A program made the position numbers and the translations under genes. Positions 24,622-32,406 of a stretch of DNA of 64,000 nucleotides are shown piece after piece (within the stretch, counting starts at the first letter, position 1; the number at the start of each line of letters is the position of its first letter). The notes under the pieces were generated by a model. That model did not search any database. It saw nothing but the letters and a program-made list of their open reading frames with translations, and was not told where the DNA came from. Source of the DNA: Paenarthrobacter nicotinovorans. Its GTDB lineage: Bacteria > Actinomycetota > Actinomycetes > Actinomycetales > Micrococcaceae. The DNA is taken from assembly GCF_021919345.1 (NCBI RefSeq), contig NZ_CP089293.1, positions 3,658,001-3,722,000 on the forward strand. Reading direction: 5' to 3'.

Positions 24622-25899
24622 TTAAACGAAGCGGTCGCGGCCGGCCCGGTAGCCGAAGAAAGCCGCGAGCGAACCGACCACCAGGAACAGGATTCCCGCG
24701 GCTGCGAACCCGCCGGTGGCCTGGTGGAGTTGCCCCACCATGAGAGTGCCGACCGAACCAACCCCGTAGCCCACGCCCTGCATCATTCCCGAAAGGTGCG
24801 CGGCCGTGTGGGCGTCGCGGGTGCGGACCATGATCATGGTGAGGGCCACTGCTGTGAGCGAGCCTTGCCCCAGTCCGTTGAGGCCCGTCCACACCCAGAT
24901 CAGTTCAGTGGGACCGAAGATCGTCAGTGCGAAACCACCGCCGGTCATCAACGCCACCACCATATTGATGATCCGCTGATCCTTGAAACGCGTCGCCAGG
25001 GCCGGGGCAAACAGGGAGCCGAGCATCTGCAGCACGATCGACACCGAAACAATGAGCCCGGCCGTTGCACCGTCGATGCCCCTGTCGCGCAGGATCGGAG
25101 CCATCCACGCGAACACGCTGAACGACATCATCGCCTGCAGCACCATGAACATCGTCACCTGCCAGGCCACAGCCGATTTCCAGACGTTCACGCCACCATG
25201 GACGGCTTGGTGCCTTACCGACGGTTGCCTGACGGCCAGCGGCAGGAACAGCAAAAGCACGACGGCGGCAGGCACCACCCAGAACCACAGCGCCGAAGTC
25301 CACTGGCCGGTTGCCGTAAAGACCGGATACGTGAAGCCCGCGCCCAAGGCCGCCGACGCGCAGATCGCTGTGGTGTAGAGGCCGCCCATCAAGCCGAGGC
25401 GGTGCGGGAAATCCCTCTTGACCACGCCCGGCAGGAGCACGTTGCACAGCGCAATCGCAGCACCACAGGCCGCCGTGCCCGCGAGAAGCCCCGGGAGATG
25501 GCCCACTCCGGGTACGTCCACGGGCCTGAGCAGCAGGCCCGCAGTGAGGACAGCCATGGCGCCCAGGAGCACCCGTTCCGCGCCGAACCTGCGGGCCAGA
25601 ATGGGGGCAAGGGGCGCGAAGACGCCCAGCAAAGTGACCGGCACCGTGGTGAGGACCACCAGCGACCAACCCGGCAGACCGGCGTCGGACGTTATTTCCG
25701 GAAGGACCGCGGAGAAGCTGGAGAAGACCGTGCGGAGGTTCAGCCCGATCAGTACCAGGCAGATGCCCAGGTAGGCCAGTCCTCTCCTGCCCCGGAGCTG
25801 CGTGGGGCCGGCGGCCGGTTCTTCATCGATCTCTGCATCGGCCGCAATCTCGGGCAGGACGGATTTCTCTGGGTAGCCGGGCATCTTCGAGGAGGTCAC
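24622..25899 (-). CDS. CynX/NimT-family MFS transporter
   Basis: Twelve-helix transporter resembling CynX/NimT: GICLVLIGLNLRTVFSSFSA at the first helix, GAAIALCNVLLPGVVKRDFP near helix 5 and GLMGGLYTTAICASAALGAG, which are hallmarks of that family (cyanate or 2-nitroimidazole transport in E. coli). Substrate here is unknown. The start is ambiguous: GTG at 25899 lies 7 nt after CAGAAT, a possible -10 box of a leaderless message; ATG codons at 25965 and 25884 are alternatives. The polar N-terminal ~45 residues are cytoplasmic. Confidence 0.85.
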   Translation of the reverse strand: MTSSKMPGYPEKSVLPEIAADAEIDEEPAAGPTQLRGRRGLAYLGICLVLIGLNLRTVFSSFSAVLPEITSDAGLPGWSLVVLTTVPVTLLGVFAPLAPILARRFGAERVLLGAMAVLTAGLLLRPVDVPGVGHLPGLLAGTAACGAAIALCNVLLPGVVKRDFPHRLGLMGGLYTTAICASAALGAGFTYPVFTATGQWTSALWFWVVPAAVVLLLFLPLAVRQPSVRHQAVHGGVNVWKSAVAWQVTMFMVLQAMMSFSVFAWMAPILRDRGIDGATAGLIVSVSIVLQMLGSLFAPALATRFKDQRIINMVVALMTGGGFALTIFGPTELIWVWTGLNGLGQGSLTAVALTMIMVRTRDAHTAAHLSGMMQGVGYGVGSVGTLMVGQLHQATGGFAAAGILFLVVGSLAAFFGYRAGRDRFV

Positions 25900-25975
25900 A
25901 CGTCCTATTCTGTCAGCCACGTTTTGGGGACGCGTGATGGGGTCATTGTGACCAGCGCGAGACATCAGTTGCGGG

Positions 25976-27193
25976 CTAGATCAGGGTGTCGAAGTAACCC
26001 CAGCCCACGCCTATGTGCGTGTTTCCGAACAGGCCCGCTCCGAACTCCGAATTCAGGAAGAGCCGCATATCGCCTGTCTCGTCGATCGCCACAATGTCAT
26101 TGAGGGGTTTCAGGGCCGAGTACCGGTTTCCGTAGAGCGGTTCGTAGACGCCGGCTCCGCTGATTTCGGTCATGAGCTCCCAACCGTGGCCCGCGATCGA
26201 CGGCGGCTTCCAGCCACCGTTTCCGTCTGCGGGGTACTGGTGCAGGATGCCGGCGCCGTCCCTGGCATAGATGTCCACAGCGCCATCGCCGTCGGTATCG
26301 CCGGGGGTGGCGATCTTGTTCATCACGTCCCAGCCGGTCCCGACTCGTGATGGCGTCAGCCATCCGCCGTCGCCGTCTCCCGGGTACAGGTAGAGGTCGC
26401 CGGCGAAGTCCCGGGCCAGGACGTCGTTGTTTCCGTCACCGTCGAAGTCCCCCGGGCCAACGACAGTGTCAAAGAAGTTCCAGCCCCAGCCAACTTGCCT
26501 GGGCGGAAGCCAGCCGCCCTCCCCATCGCCTGGATAGATGTGCAGGGTTCCAGCGCTGTCACGGCCCAGGAGGTCGTTGTTTCCGTCGCCGTCGAAATCA
26601 CCGGTGGAGAAAACGATGTCGAAAATGCCGAAGCCCCGGCCAACCACTCTTGGTTCTTCGATCGTGTGGTTGTAATAGGTGCACCCGGCGCCGGAAGGAC
26701 ACATTCGGTATTCGGACGTATAAGCATGCGGATAGAGGACCAACGTGCCGTCATCCGTGCGGCCCAGGAGCTCGAAGTTGCCGCGCCCGGTCCAGCCCAT
26801 GGAACGGCTGGAGGCGGCGATCGGAGCTGTTTCATCGCTCCGGAAAACTTCCTCTTCGGAGCACACGCCGTGGGCTGTGAACGAAATACGGTTTCCACGG
26901 TCTTCGGGGAGCAGTTTCAGGGATTCGCCTTGGCGCCCGGCAGGCAGTGGCTCGCCGTTGCTCAGCCATTCCATGACGAAGCCCTGCGGGGCCTCAGCTG
27001 TGGGCGGGCACACCTGCAGCCCATGGTCGGCGCTGCCGATGGTCAGTTCGGAACCCACGTAGGGCATGCCGAAGATTGGCGGAACCCAATCCTGGTAGTC
27101 CGCTGCAGCGGGAGCCGCCCCCAAGGTCGTCGTGCCCAACAACAAGGCGCCCAGTGCCGCCGACTTGAACGCAAATGACCGCAAGCTTCCCAT
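25976..27193 (-). CDS. secreted FG-GAP/VCBS-repeat protein
   Basis: 405-residue exported protein. The ATG at 27193 follows a G-rich ribosome site and opens a Sec signal peptide ending near APAAA-DYQ (about residue 31). From about residue 165 there are at least three beta-propeller repeats with calcium-type loops: DFDGDGNNDLLGRD, DFDGDGNNDVLARD and DTDGDGAVDIYARD, each followed by a GxLxxYPGDGxGGW strand. Such proteins bind ligands at the cell surface or act as carbohydrate-active accessory proteins. No catalytic domain is visible. Confidence 0.87.
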   Translation of the reverse strand: MGSLRSFAFKSAALGALLLGTTTLGAAPAAADYQDWVPPIFGMPYVGSELTIGSADHGLQVCPPTAEAPQGFVMEWLSNGEPLPAGRQGESLKLLPEDRGNRISFTAHGVCSEEEVFRSDETAPIAASSRSMGWTGRGNFELLGRTDDGTLVLYPHAYTSEYRMCPSGAGCTYYNHTIEEPRVVGRGFGIFDIVFSTGDFDGDGNNDLLGRDSAGTLHIYPGDGEGGWLPPRQVGWGWNFFDTVVGPGDFDGDGNNDVLARDFAGDLYLYPGDGDGGWLTPSRVGTGWDVMNKIATPGDTDGDGAVDIYARDGAGILHQYPADGNGGWKPPSIAGHGWELMTEISGAGVYEPLYGNRYSALKPLNDIVAIDETGDMRLFLNSEFGAGLFGNTHIGVGWGYFDTLI

Positions 27194-27200
27194 GCTTCCC

Positions 27201-27236
27201 CCAAGACCAGTGAGCGCCTCCAAGACCAGTAAGCGC
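27201..27236. repeat. short direct repeat upstream of the FG-GAP gene
   Basis: CCAAGACCAGTGAGCGC (27201-27217) and CCAAGACCAGTAAGCGC (27220-27236), a 17-bp sequence repeated at 19-bp spacing with one difference, directly before the ribosome site. It could be an operator or a local duplication. Confidence 0.5.
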
Positions 27237-27350
27237 GTCATTGGAGCCGAGCCTAACACTCCCCTTATTTTGATGGTGATGCTTCGTCCAAAGACAAGCG
27301 CCCGCCCCCTCGGCAGAGCCCCCTGCCCGAACCCAAGTATTCTGGAAAGG

Positions 27351-28256
27351 ATGAGTGAAACCCCAGATTCCCCGCGCCCTGTCACCCCCGGCAGCCAGGC
27401 TTCCTTCGGTACCTACGGTGGTCGCCCGGTCAGTTTCGTGCGCCGCGGCACACGCCTGCAGGGTCGGAGGCAGGCGGCTTGGGAAGAGCACGCGGAGCGC
27501 TGGGCCATCCAGGTCCCCCGTCATGTCGCCAACACCTCCGTGCACCCGGATTACACATTCGACGCCGAGGCTGTCTTCGGGCGGAAGGCGCCCTTGATTG
27601 TCGAGATCGGTTCCGGACTGGGCGACGCCGTGGTTCACGCCGCCGAGCAGAACCCGGACAAAGACTTCCTTGCCGTCGAGGTTTACACACCCGGGCTGGC
27701 CAACACCATCATCAAGATCAACAGCCGGGGCCTGACCAACGTGCGCGTGGTGGAAGCCAACGCTCCCGAGGTCCTCGAATCGATGCTGCCTGCAGGGTCG
27801 GTCAGCGAACTATGGGTGTTCTTCCCTGACCCCTGGCACAAGGCACGGCACCACAAGCGCCGTCTCATCCAGCCGGCCTTCGCCTCCGTTGCTGCCAAAG
27901 CCCTCCAGAAGGGCGGCTACTGGAGGATCGCCACGGACTGGTCCAACTATGCCGTGCACGTCCGGGAAGTCCTGGCGGGATCCACGGAGTTCGAGAACAT
28001 GCACGAAGGCGAGCGCAGCGGCGAGGAGAGCCCGTTGACGCAAGTGTGGCAGTCCGGCGTCGAATCCGTTGTAGGCGGTGCGCCCGTCAGGGAGGGCCGG
28101 GCGCCGGTCAGTACCGAGCACACCGGCCCGAATGAGGGAGTGGACGAAGAAGGCGGCTGGGCTCCCCGGTTCGAGGGCCGGATCCGCACGAGCTTTGAGA
28201 ACAAAGCGCACGAGGCCGGGCGTATGATCTTTGACCTCACGTACCGCAAGCTTTAG
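27351..28256 (+). CDS. trmB: tRNA (guanine-N7-)-methyltransferase
   Basis: Makes m7G46 in tRNA variable loops. The 301-residue protein has the SAM motif VEIGSGLGDAVVHAA, acidic FLAVEVYTPG, and the TrmB signature FPDPWHKARHHKRRL with the catalytic Asp, followed by LQKGGYWRIATDWSNYA and the C-terminal TSFENKAHEAGR. An insert (about 225-270, Gly/Glu-rich) makes it longer than the E. coli enzyme. ATG at 27351 follows GGAAAGG and lies 7 nt after a TATTCT -10 box. Confidence 0.93.
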   Translation: MSETPDSPRPVTPGSQASFGTYGGRPVSFVRRGTRLQGRRQAAWEEHAERWAIQVPRHVANTSVHPDYTFDAEAVFGRKAPLIVEIGSGLGDAVVHAAEQNPDKDFLAVEVYTPGLANTIIKINSRGLTNVRVVEANAPEVLESMLPAGSVSELWVFFPDPWHKARHHKRRLIQPAFASVAAKALQKGGYWRIATDWSNYAVHVREVLAGSTEFENMHEGERSGEESPLTQVWQSGVESVVGGAPVREGRAPVSTEHTGPNEGVDEEGGWAPRFEGRIRTSFENKAHEAGRMIFDLTYRKL

Positions 28257-28277
28257 CCAACGGACTTTGGGGGAATC

Positions 28278-28670
28278 ATGAGCTACCAGCCACCGATCGA
28301 CTACTACCAACAGCCGCAGAGACAAGGCACCCGGGGTCTGGGCGCCGGCATCACCAGCATCGTCTCCGCAGTTTTGTCGCCGATTGCCGCGGTGGTCAGT
28401 ATTCCCCTTGGGCTTGCGGCCATCGCCTCGTCACTAAGCCGTTACAACCCGGATAACGACGCCTGGTGGATCGGAGCCCTGGTTCTGGCCGGGGTGGCCG
28501 TCCTGCTGTCCATTGTGGCCGTCATCAGTGGCCTCATTGCCGTCTTCCGGGCCGGGCGTATGAACGCCGGACGCATCACTGGAATCATCGGGCTGGCGAT
28601 CATGGCGGTCAACGTCTTCGGCATTGCCTTCATGGTGTTCCTGGTACTCGGATCAGGGCAGGGATTCTGA
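28278..28670 (+). CDS. DUF4190-like small membrane protein
   Basis: 130-residue protein: a short Tyr/Gln/Pro-rich cytoplasmic start (SYQPPIDYYQQPQRQG), then three to four hydrophobic segments with GLGAGITSIVSAVLSPIAAV and RAGRMNAGRITGIIGLAIMA, the latter resembling the glycine-rich repeats of DUF4190/DUF4064 proteins. Function unknown. Its stop overlaps the next start (TGATG), so the two are translated together. Confidence 0.78.
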   Translation: MSYQPPIDYYQQPQRQGTRGLGAGITSIVSAVLSPIAAVVSIPLGLAAIASSLSRYNPDNDAWWIGALVLAGVAVLLSIVAVISGLIAVFRAGRMNAGRITGIIGLAIMAVNVFGIAFMVFLVLGSGQGF

Positions 28671-29155
28671 TGCCACAGGTACGCGCGGAACGCTTCATCC
28701 GTTTGGATCCTGAAACAGCTTTTGCCCTCTCCCAGACAACCGGCGCGTTCCGGCTCAAGTGGGATCCGTTCATTTCCGCGCAGGCATTCATGGATGGTGC
28801 CCAAGCAGCCGGAAAGGGTGTGCGGACCCGGACCGTTTCGCGCATGGGATTGAAGATGGTCAGCGAATACGTCTCCTACGCTCCCCCGCGAAATGTGGGC
28901 ATGACCATGGTGTCCGGTCCGTGGTTTTTTGAGAACTTCGGCGGCGGCTGGCGGTTCACCCCGGACGACGGCGGCACCCGGGCAGTCTGGAAGTACACCT
29001 TTTCGTGCCGGCCGGCTTTCATCAAGCCCGTCGCCGAGAGAGTCGGCGGTTGGCTCCTGGGCAGGGAGATCGAACGACGGATCGAAGCGTTCGCCCGTGC
29101 TTGCGAGGACCCTGCGTTGGTGGCTGAGTTGAAAGCCCAAGGCGCCGGCGCCTAG
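28670..29155 (+). CDS. SRPBCC-fold (polyketide cyclase-like) protein
   Basis: 161-residue single-domain protein of the START-like SRPBCC superfamily: RAERFIRLDPETAFALSQTT at the start, GPWFFENFGGGWRFTPDDGG in the middle and RAVWKYTFSCRP, then a long C-terminal helix (GREIERRIEAFARACED). Such domains bind lipids or aromatic ligands; no enzyme activity can be assigned. Start overlaps the stop of the upstream membrane-protein gene. Confidence 0.8.
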   Translation: MPQVRAERFIRLDPETAFALSQTTGAFRLKWDPFISAQAFMDGAQAAGKGVRTRTVSRMGLKMVSEYVSYAPPRNVGMTMVSGPWFFENFGGGWRFTPDDGGTRAVWKYTFSCRPAFIKPVAERVGGWLLGREIERRIEAFARACEDPALVAELKAQGAGA

Positions 29156-29163
29156 CTTCACCA

Positions 29164-29206
29164 CACCTGGTTTCAAGACACCTGGTTTAGGGCACCTGGT
29201 TTAGGG
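29164..29206. repeat. short tandem repeat between convergent genes
   Basis: Three copies of CACCTGGTTT (29164, 29079+100 i.e. 29179, 29193) at 15- and 14-bp spacing, the last two as CACCTGGTTTAGGG. The third copy includes the stop codon of the anti-sigma gene, so slippage here could change the protein's last residues. Confidence 0.6.
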
Positions 29207-29872
29207 CACCGAAATGGAAGCCACCGTCTTCTGGGCCTCGTCACGAAGCTCAACCCCGGCGATCCCCGCCAACTGAACGGGTGTGGCACCGGTGATCTTG
29301 ATCCGCCCACTCGGCGTGGCCGTCCAGCCGCAGGTGCGCTCTTCGGCGCCGTCGCGGCCCTTGACCCAAAGATAGAGAGTGCCCTCAAGCGGCATGCTCC
29401 GGCCCTCAACTTCAAGCTCAGTGCCCCAGGTCTTCTTGACCATGTCCACCGTCAGCTGCAAACCGCCGTCCGACTGCACCGAATAGCTGGCATCCGGTTT
29501 CGGAGGCTGGTTCAACAACGGTCCGGCCAGGAACCCGACCGCGAGGCAAGCAGCGGCGACAGCGCCAACAAAAGCTGCCCACCGGCGTCGTGATTTCCGC
29601 CTTCGGACCGCCAGATCAACCAGGACCTTTTCCGGGAGCGGCTCCGGTTCCATTGCCAGCGGTGCAAGGGGTGCGGCCCCGGCGGCTGTGAGGGCCACCG
29701 CGTCGGCAGCGGGCACGGCGTCCAGGAGTGCAGGCAAGCTGGCGAGTTCTTCCAGTTCACCCCGACAGTCAGCGCATGATTCGAGGTGCTCCTCAAAGAT
29801 GCGGGCTTCGCCGGGTTCCAAACCTCCCAGAAGGTAGGCGCCCAGCAACTGGTGGACGGAGTTGCCGTTCAT
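29201..29872 (-). CDS. membrane anti-sigma factor with zinc finger
   Basis: RskA/ZAS-type anti-sigma factor (223 residues). The N-terminal domain has the zinc motif HLESCADC (His29, Cys33, Cys36) that binds the sigma factor, a single transmembrane helix at about 98-117 (WAAFVGAVAAACLAVGFLAG), and an outer domain with TELEVEGRSMPLEGTLYLWV. Signal-driven cleavage or release would free the sigma factor. It overlaps the sigma gene by 4 nt, which keeps the two in balance. Confidence 0.9.
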   Translation of the reverse strand: MNGNSVHQLLGAYLLGGLEPGEARIFEEHLESCADCRGELEELASLPALLDAVPAADAVALTAAGAAPLAPLAMEPEPLPEKVLVDLAVRRRKSRRRWAAFVGAVAAACLAVGFLAGPLLNQPPKPDASYSVQSDGGLQLTVDMVKKTWGTELEVEGRSMPLEGTLYLWVKGRDGAEERTCGWTATPSGRIKITGATPVQLAGIAGVELRDEAQKTVASISVP

Positions 29873-30372
29873 CGTTCCACCCCCATTTCATCGAGGATTG
29901 TTCGGAGGGCCTTCACTGCGTAGAAAGCCCGGGATTTCACTGTCCCGGCCGGGATGTTCAGCTGAAGCGCCGCCTCCACCACAGTGAACCGTTGATAGTG
30001 CAAGGCCACCAGGACCTCCCGGTGCTCGACGCTGAGCCGGAGCAACGCCTCTTCCATGAGTACCCGGTTCAGGAGCTCGTCCACGCGTTCGGCGGCTGCG
30101 TTGTCCGGGAGGTCGTATTCCCCGGTCTCGTGCGGACGCCTCTGGGCTTTGCGGTAGTTGTCGATGATGACGTTCCGCGCTGTCCGGAAGAGGTAGCTGC
30201 GCAAACTTCCCGTGATCTGTGGTGCATGCTGCCAAACCTTGAGGATGGTTTCCTGCACGACGTCGTCGGCCTGTTGGGTGTCCGAGGTACAGCTGATGAC
30301 AAACCTCTTCAGCGCCGTGCCGTGATCGCGGTAAATCGCAGCCACCACGTCTTCGTCCAACGGCATCGGCAC
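29869..30372 (-). CDS. ECF RNA polymerase sigma factor
   Basis: Group IV sigma factor of 167 residues. Region 2 shows DDVVQETILKVWQHAPQI and FRTARNVIIDNYRK (core binding and -10 recognition); region 4 shows LSVEHREVLVALHYQRFTVV and IPAGTVKSRAFYAVKAL (HTH for -35). It is co-translated with the anti-sigma factor. Its own promoter has the same -35 and -10 sequences as the divergent lipoprotein promoter, which argues for autoregulation. ATG at 30366 is an alternative start. Confidence 0.92.
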   Translation of the reverse strand: MPMPLDEDVVAAIYRDHGTALKRFVISCTSDTQQADDVVQETILKVWQHAPQITGSLRSYLFRTARNVIIDNYRKAQRRPHETGEYDLPDNAAAERVDELLNRVLMEEALLRLSVEHREVLVALHYQRFTVVEAALQLNIPAGTVKSRAFYAVKALRTILDEMGVER

Positions 30373-30405
30373 CTCCCTCGTCCTGTTTCCGCAGCCCTTC
30401 GCCTA

Positions 30406-30434
30406 TACGACGCGCCGAGCCCCAAAAAGGTTCA
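30406..30434 (-). promoter_or_regulatory. ECF-type promoter of the sigma operon
   Basis: Reading leftward: TGAACC (30434-30429), 16-bp spacer, CGTCGTA (30412-30406). The GAAC-type -35 and CGTC-type -10 are the standard ECF elements. Identical in both boxes and spacing to the divergent promoter at 30442-30470. Confidence 0.82.
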
Positions 30435-30441
30435 GCAAGCA

Positions 30442-30470
30442 TGAACCATTCTCACCCGTCCGGCGTCGTA
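30442..30470 (+). promoter_or_regulatory. ECF-type promoter of the lipoprotein gene
   Basis: Reading rightward: TGAACC (30442-30447), 16-bp spacer, CGTCGTA (30464-30470), 47 nt before the lipoprotein ATG. Matches the sigma operon's promoter exactly in both boxes, so the lipoprotein is a predicted member of the sigma factor's regulon. Confidence 0.82.
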
Positions 30471-30517
30471 GGGGTTAGCGCCGGCCCTCCCGACCGGCTC
30501 GTCTCAAGGAGCTGGAC

Positions 30518-31027
30518 ATGAAGAACAAAGTTGGCTTTGGATTGGGTGCATTGATCGTTGCGGCAGCACTGGCGGGGTGCGGCGGCGGTTCGGGAACAAG
30601 TACTTCCGCTCCCCCGTCCGCGGCGTCCTCTTCCCCGGCCGCCAGCACCGCAGCTGGTGCTGAGATGAAAACGGCGTCGTCCAGCGCGGGGCAGATCGTG
30701 GTGGACAGCAAAGGGATGAGCCTCTACTTCTTCACAAAGGATGTGAAGGACTCGGGCACCAGCGCGTGCACCGGCGCCTGCCTGCAGGCCTGGCCCGTCT
30801 TCACCACGACGTCGGACGCGCCCGGCGTTGAAGGCGTCACAGGAACGGTGGGAACCATCGCAACGCCTGACGGGAAGAAGCAAGTCACCCTCAACGGCCT
30901 GCCCCTGTACTACTACGCCAAGGACAAAGCAGCCGGCGACGTCACCGGACAGGGCGTGGGCGGCGTCTGGTACTTGGTCAGCCCGAGCGGGGAGATGATC
31001 AAGGGCGCCGCGGCATCCGGATACTGA
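30518..31027 (+). CDS. lipoprotein with PF03640-type secreted repeats
   Basis: 169-residue lipoprotein: signal with lipobox ALAGC (Cys21), a Ser/Ala/Pro linker, then repeats of the secreted COG4315/PF03640 kind: KGMSLYFFTKDVKDSG with SACTGACLQAWPVF, and LNGLPLYYYAKDKAAGDVTG with GVWYLVSPSG. The two-cysteine CTGAC motif could bind metal or form a disulfide. Function of the family is unknown. It is divergent from the ECF sigma gene and has a matching ECF promoter, so it is probably part of that envelope response. AAGGAG precedes the ATG. Confidence 0.88.
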   Translation: MKNKVGFGLGALIVAAALAGCGGGSGTSTSAPPSAASSSPAASTAAGAEMKTASSSAGQIVVDSKGMSLYFFTKDVKDSGTSACTGACLQAWPVFTTTSDAPGVEGVTGTVGTIATPDGKKQVTLNGLPLYYYAKDKAAGDVTGQGVGGVWYLVSPSGEMIKGAAASGY

Positions 31028-31083
31028 GCCCGGTACGGTTTCGCCCGTCCGTTAGACTGCCATTTACTCATGGGGGAGGGAAG

Positions 31084-31287
31084 ATGGCAGCGAAAAACAC
31101 AGCGAAGACACCGCCAAACCTGGGATTCCTTGCATTGCAGGAGGTCGCTTGGACTTTGGGGCTCATAGCCATGGCCATCAACGCGGCAAACCGCGGCTTT
31201 GACTGGATCTGGATCGGCCTGCTCGTCTGCTGGCAGGCTTCCATAGTTTGGGGTTTCGTCAAGCTCAGCCGGGCCAGGACAAGCTAG
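31084..31287 (+). CDS. small two-helix membrane protein
   Basis: 67-residue protein with a strong GGGGAGGG ribosome site just before the ATG. Two hydrophobic helices (AWTLGLIAMAINAAN and WIWIGLLVCWQASIVWGFV) follow a basic start. I do not recognise a family. A TAGACT box at 31053-31058 could be its promoter, so it need not be part of the lipoprotein transcript. Confidence 0.65.
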   Translation: MAAKNTAKTPPNLGFLALQEVAWTLGLIAMAINAANRGFDWIWIGLLVCWQASIVWGFVKLSRARTS

Positions 31288-31325
31288 CCCCAGAACGCGG
31301 GAGCACGTCCAGAACGCCGGAGCGC

Positions 31326-31378
31326 GCCGAAATCGCCGGAGCGCCACGGCGAATCCGCAGCGCTCCGGCGTTTTCGGC
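31326..31378. terminator. bidirectional hairpin
   Basis: 19-nt arms at 31326-31344 (GCCGAAATCGCCGGAGCGC) and 31360-31378 (GCGCTCCGGCGTTTTCGGC) pair with one mismatch. It sits between convergent genes ending at 31287 and 31393. A half copy (AACGCCGGAGCGC) lies just upstream. Confidence 0.7.
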
Positions 31379-31392
31379 TACATACGGGCGGT

Positions 31393-32241
31393 TTAGGCGT
31401 CCGCGAATTCCTCAGACTCTTCGAACTCCACGGCCGCGATGATTTCCTTCGTCTCCGGGTGGATCATGAAGGCCTCGTCGTCGTCCTCGATCATGAGGTA
31501 GTCCCCGTGGTCGGTGGAGAAGTGCCAGGCGAGGGTCTTCACGCCGTCGTGCTCGTAGTTGGGATCGCCCATGGTGATCTTCTCCAAGGAGTAGCCGGCC
31601 ACGTCGCACAATTCGCGGATGATGACCTCGAACTCGGGAGCGTTGGCGAGTGCTTCCTCTTCTGCCTCTGCCTGGCGCTCGGCCAGGTCCGGGATTTGGG
31701 CCACACGGGCAGCGATGTGTTCCTCGATCTCATCCTCGGAAAGAACCAGGAGCTCGGACTGGTCGCGCAGGTAGGCAGCGTTGAGATCGATGATGTCCTC
31801 TTCCTCAAGCAAGGCTTCGAACTCGCCGTCGAGTTCGTCCAAGGCCACAACCGCGGGAACGGGAGTCTCGGACTCATCCAGTTCGCCGTCCAGGTAGGCC
31901 TCTGCTTCCTCTTCCGTCAGCGCGTCAAACGCCGCAGCCGTTCGGTTGAAGAGATCCAGGTGCCGCTCAGCGCCCATGGCTTCGAGCCCGGCGCGGACAT
32001 ACGCATCAACTTCCTCACGCTCCGGCGCGGTGAAGACGTACTGGGCGAAGCCGCCGGACAGCGCTTGCGTCAGGTAGAAATCCACGAAGTAGCTGTTGAG
32101 CGCAGGGAACGCGATTTCGTCGCTGTTGAGGAGCTCCTGGTACATCTGGTTCACGACGTTGACGTTGGAATCCACAACATCCGCATTGCCGGCTTCGAAT
32201 CCGGTCTTGTTCAGGACGACGGGGTACTCGTTGGTAGTCAT
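31393..32241 (-). CDS. DMP19/DUF4375-like acidic protein
   Basis: Very acidic 282-residue cytoplasmic protein. Residues ~45-90 (FPALNSYFVDFYLTQALSGG, then FAQYVFTAP) match the DMP19 (DUF4375) family, whose founder is a DNA-mimic protein in Neisseria. The long centre is Glu/Asp/Ala-rich, and the C-terminal 80 residues (EVIIRELCDVAGYSLEKITM, HFSTDHGDYLMIEDDD) look like a separate alpha/beta domain. Whether it mimics DNA here is unknown; the acidic charge makes that worth testing. Confidence 0.72.
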   Translation of the reverse strand: MTTNEYPVVLNKTGFEAGNADVVDSNVNVVNQMYQELLNSDEIAFPALNSYFVDFYLTQALSGGFAQYVFTAPEREEVDAYVRAGLEAMGAERHLDLFNRTAAAFDALTEEEAEAYLDGELDESETPVPAVVALDELDGEFEALLEEEDIIDLNAAYLRDQSELLVLSEDEIEEHIAARVAQIPDLAERQAEAEEEALANAPEFEVIIRELCDVAGYSLEKITMGDPNYEHDGVKTLAWHFSTDHGDYLMIEDDDEAFMIHPETKEIIAAVEFEESEEFADA

Positions 32242-32406
32242 GGGGAATCCTCACTGCTGAAAGCTGATGGTGCTCCGGACACTTTCAACGTACGCGTGGG
32301 AGCGGCGCGGCAATCGAGGTTGAGGTTAACGGAGGGCGAAGTTTGGGAGCTGTTTTCTGCTGACTAAGATTGAGCAGATAACCTCCTGCCGAAAGTAGCC
32401 CGACGC

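Noticed and set aside
24607..26103. 498-codon open frame opposite the CynX-like transporter
   Set aside because: Low-complexity His/Arg/Gln-rich translation without motifs; the opposite strand encodes a clear 12-helix transporter.
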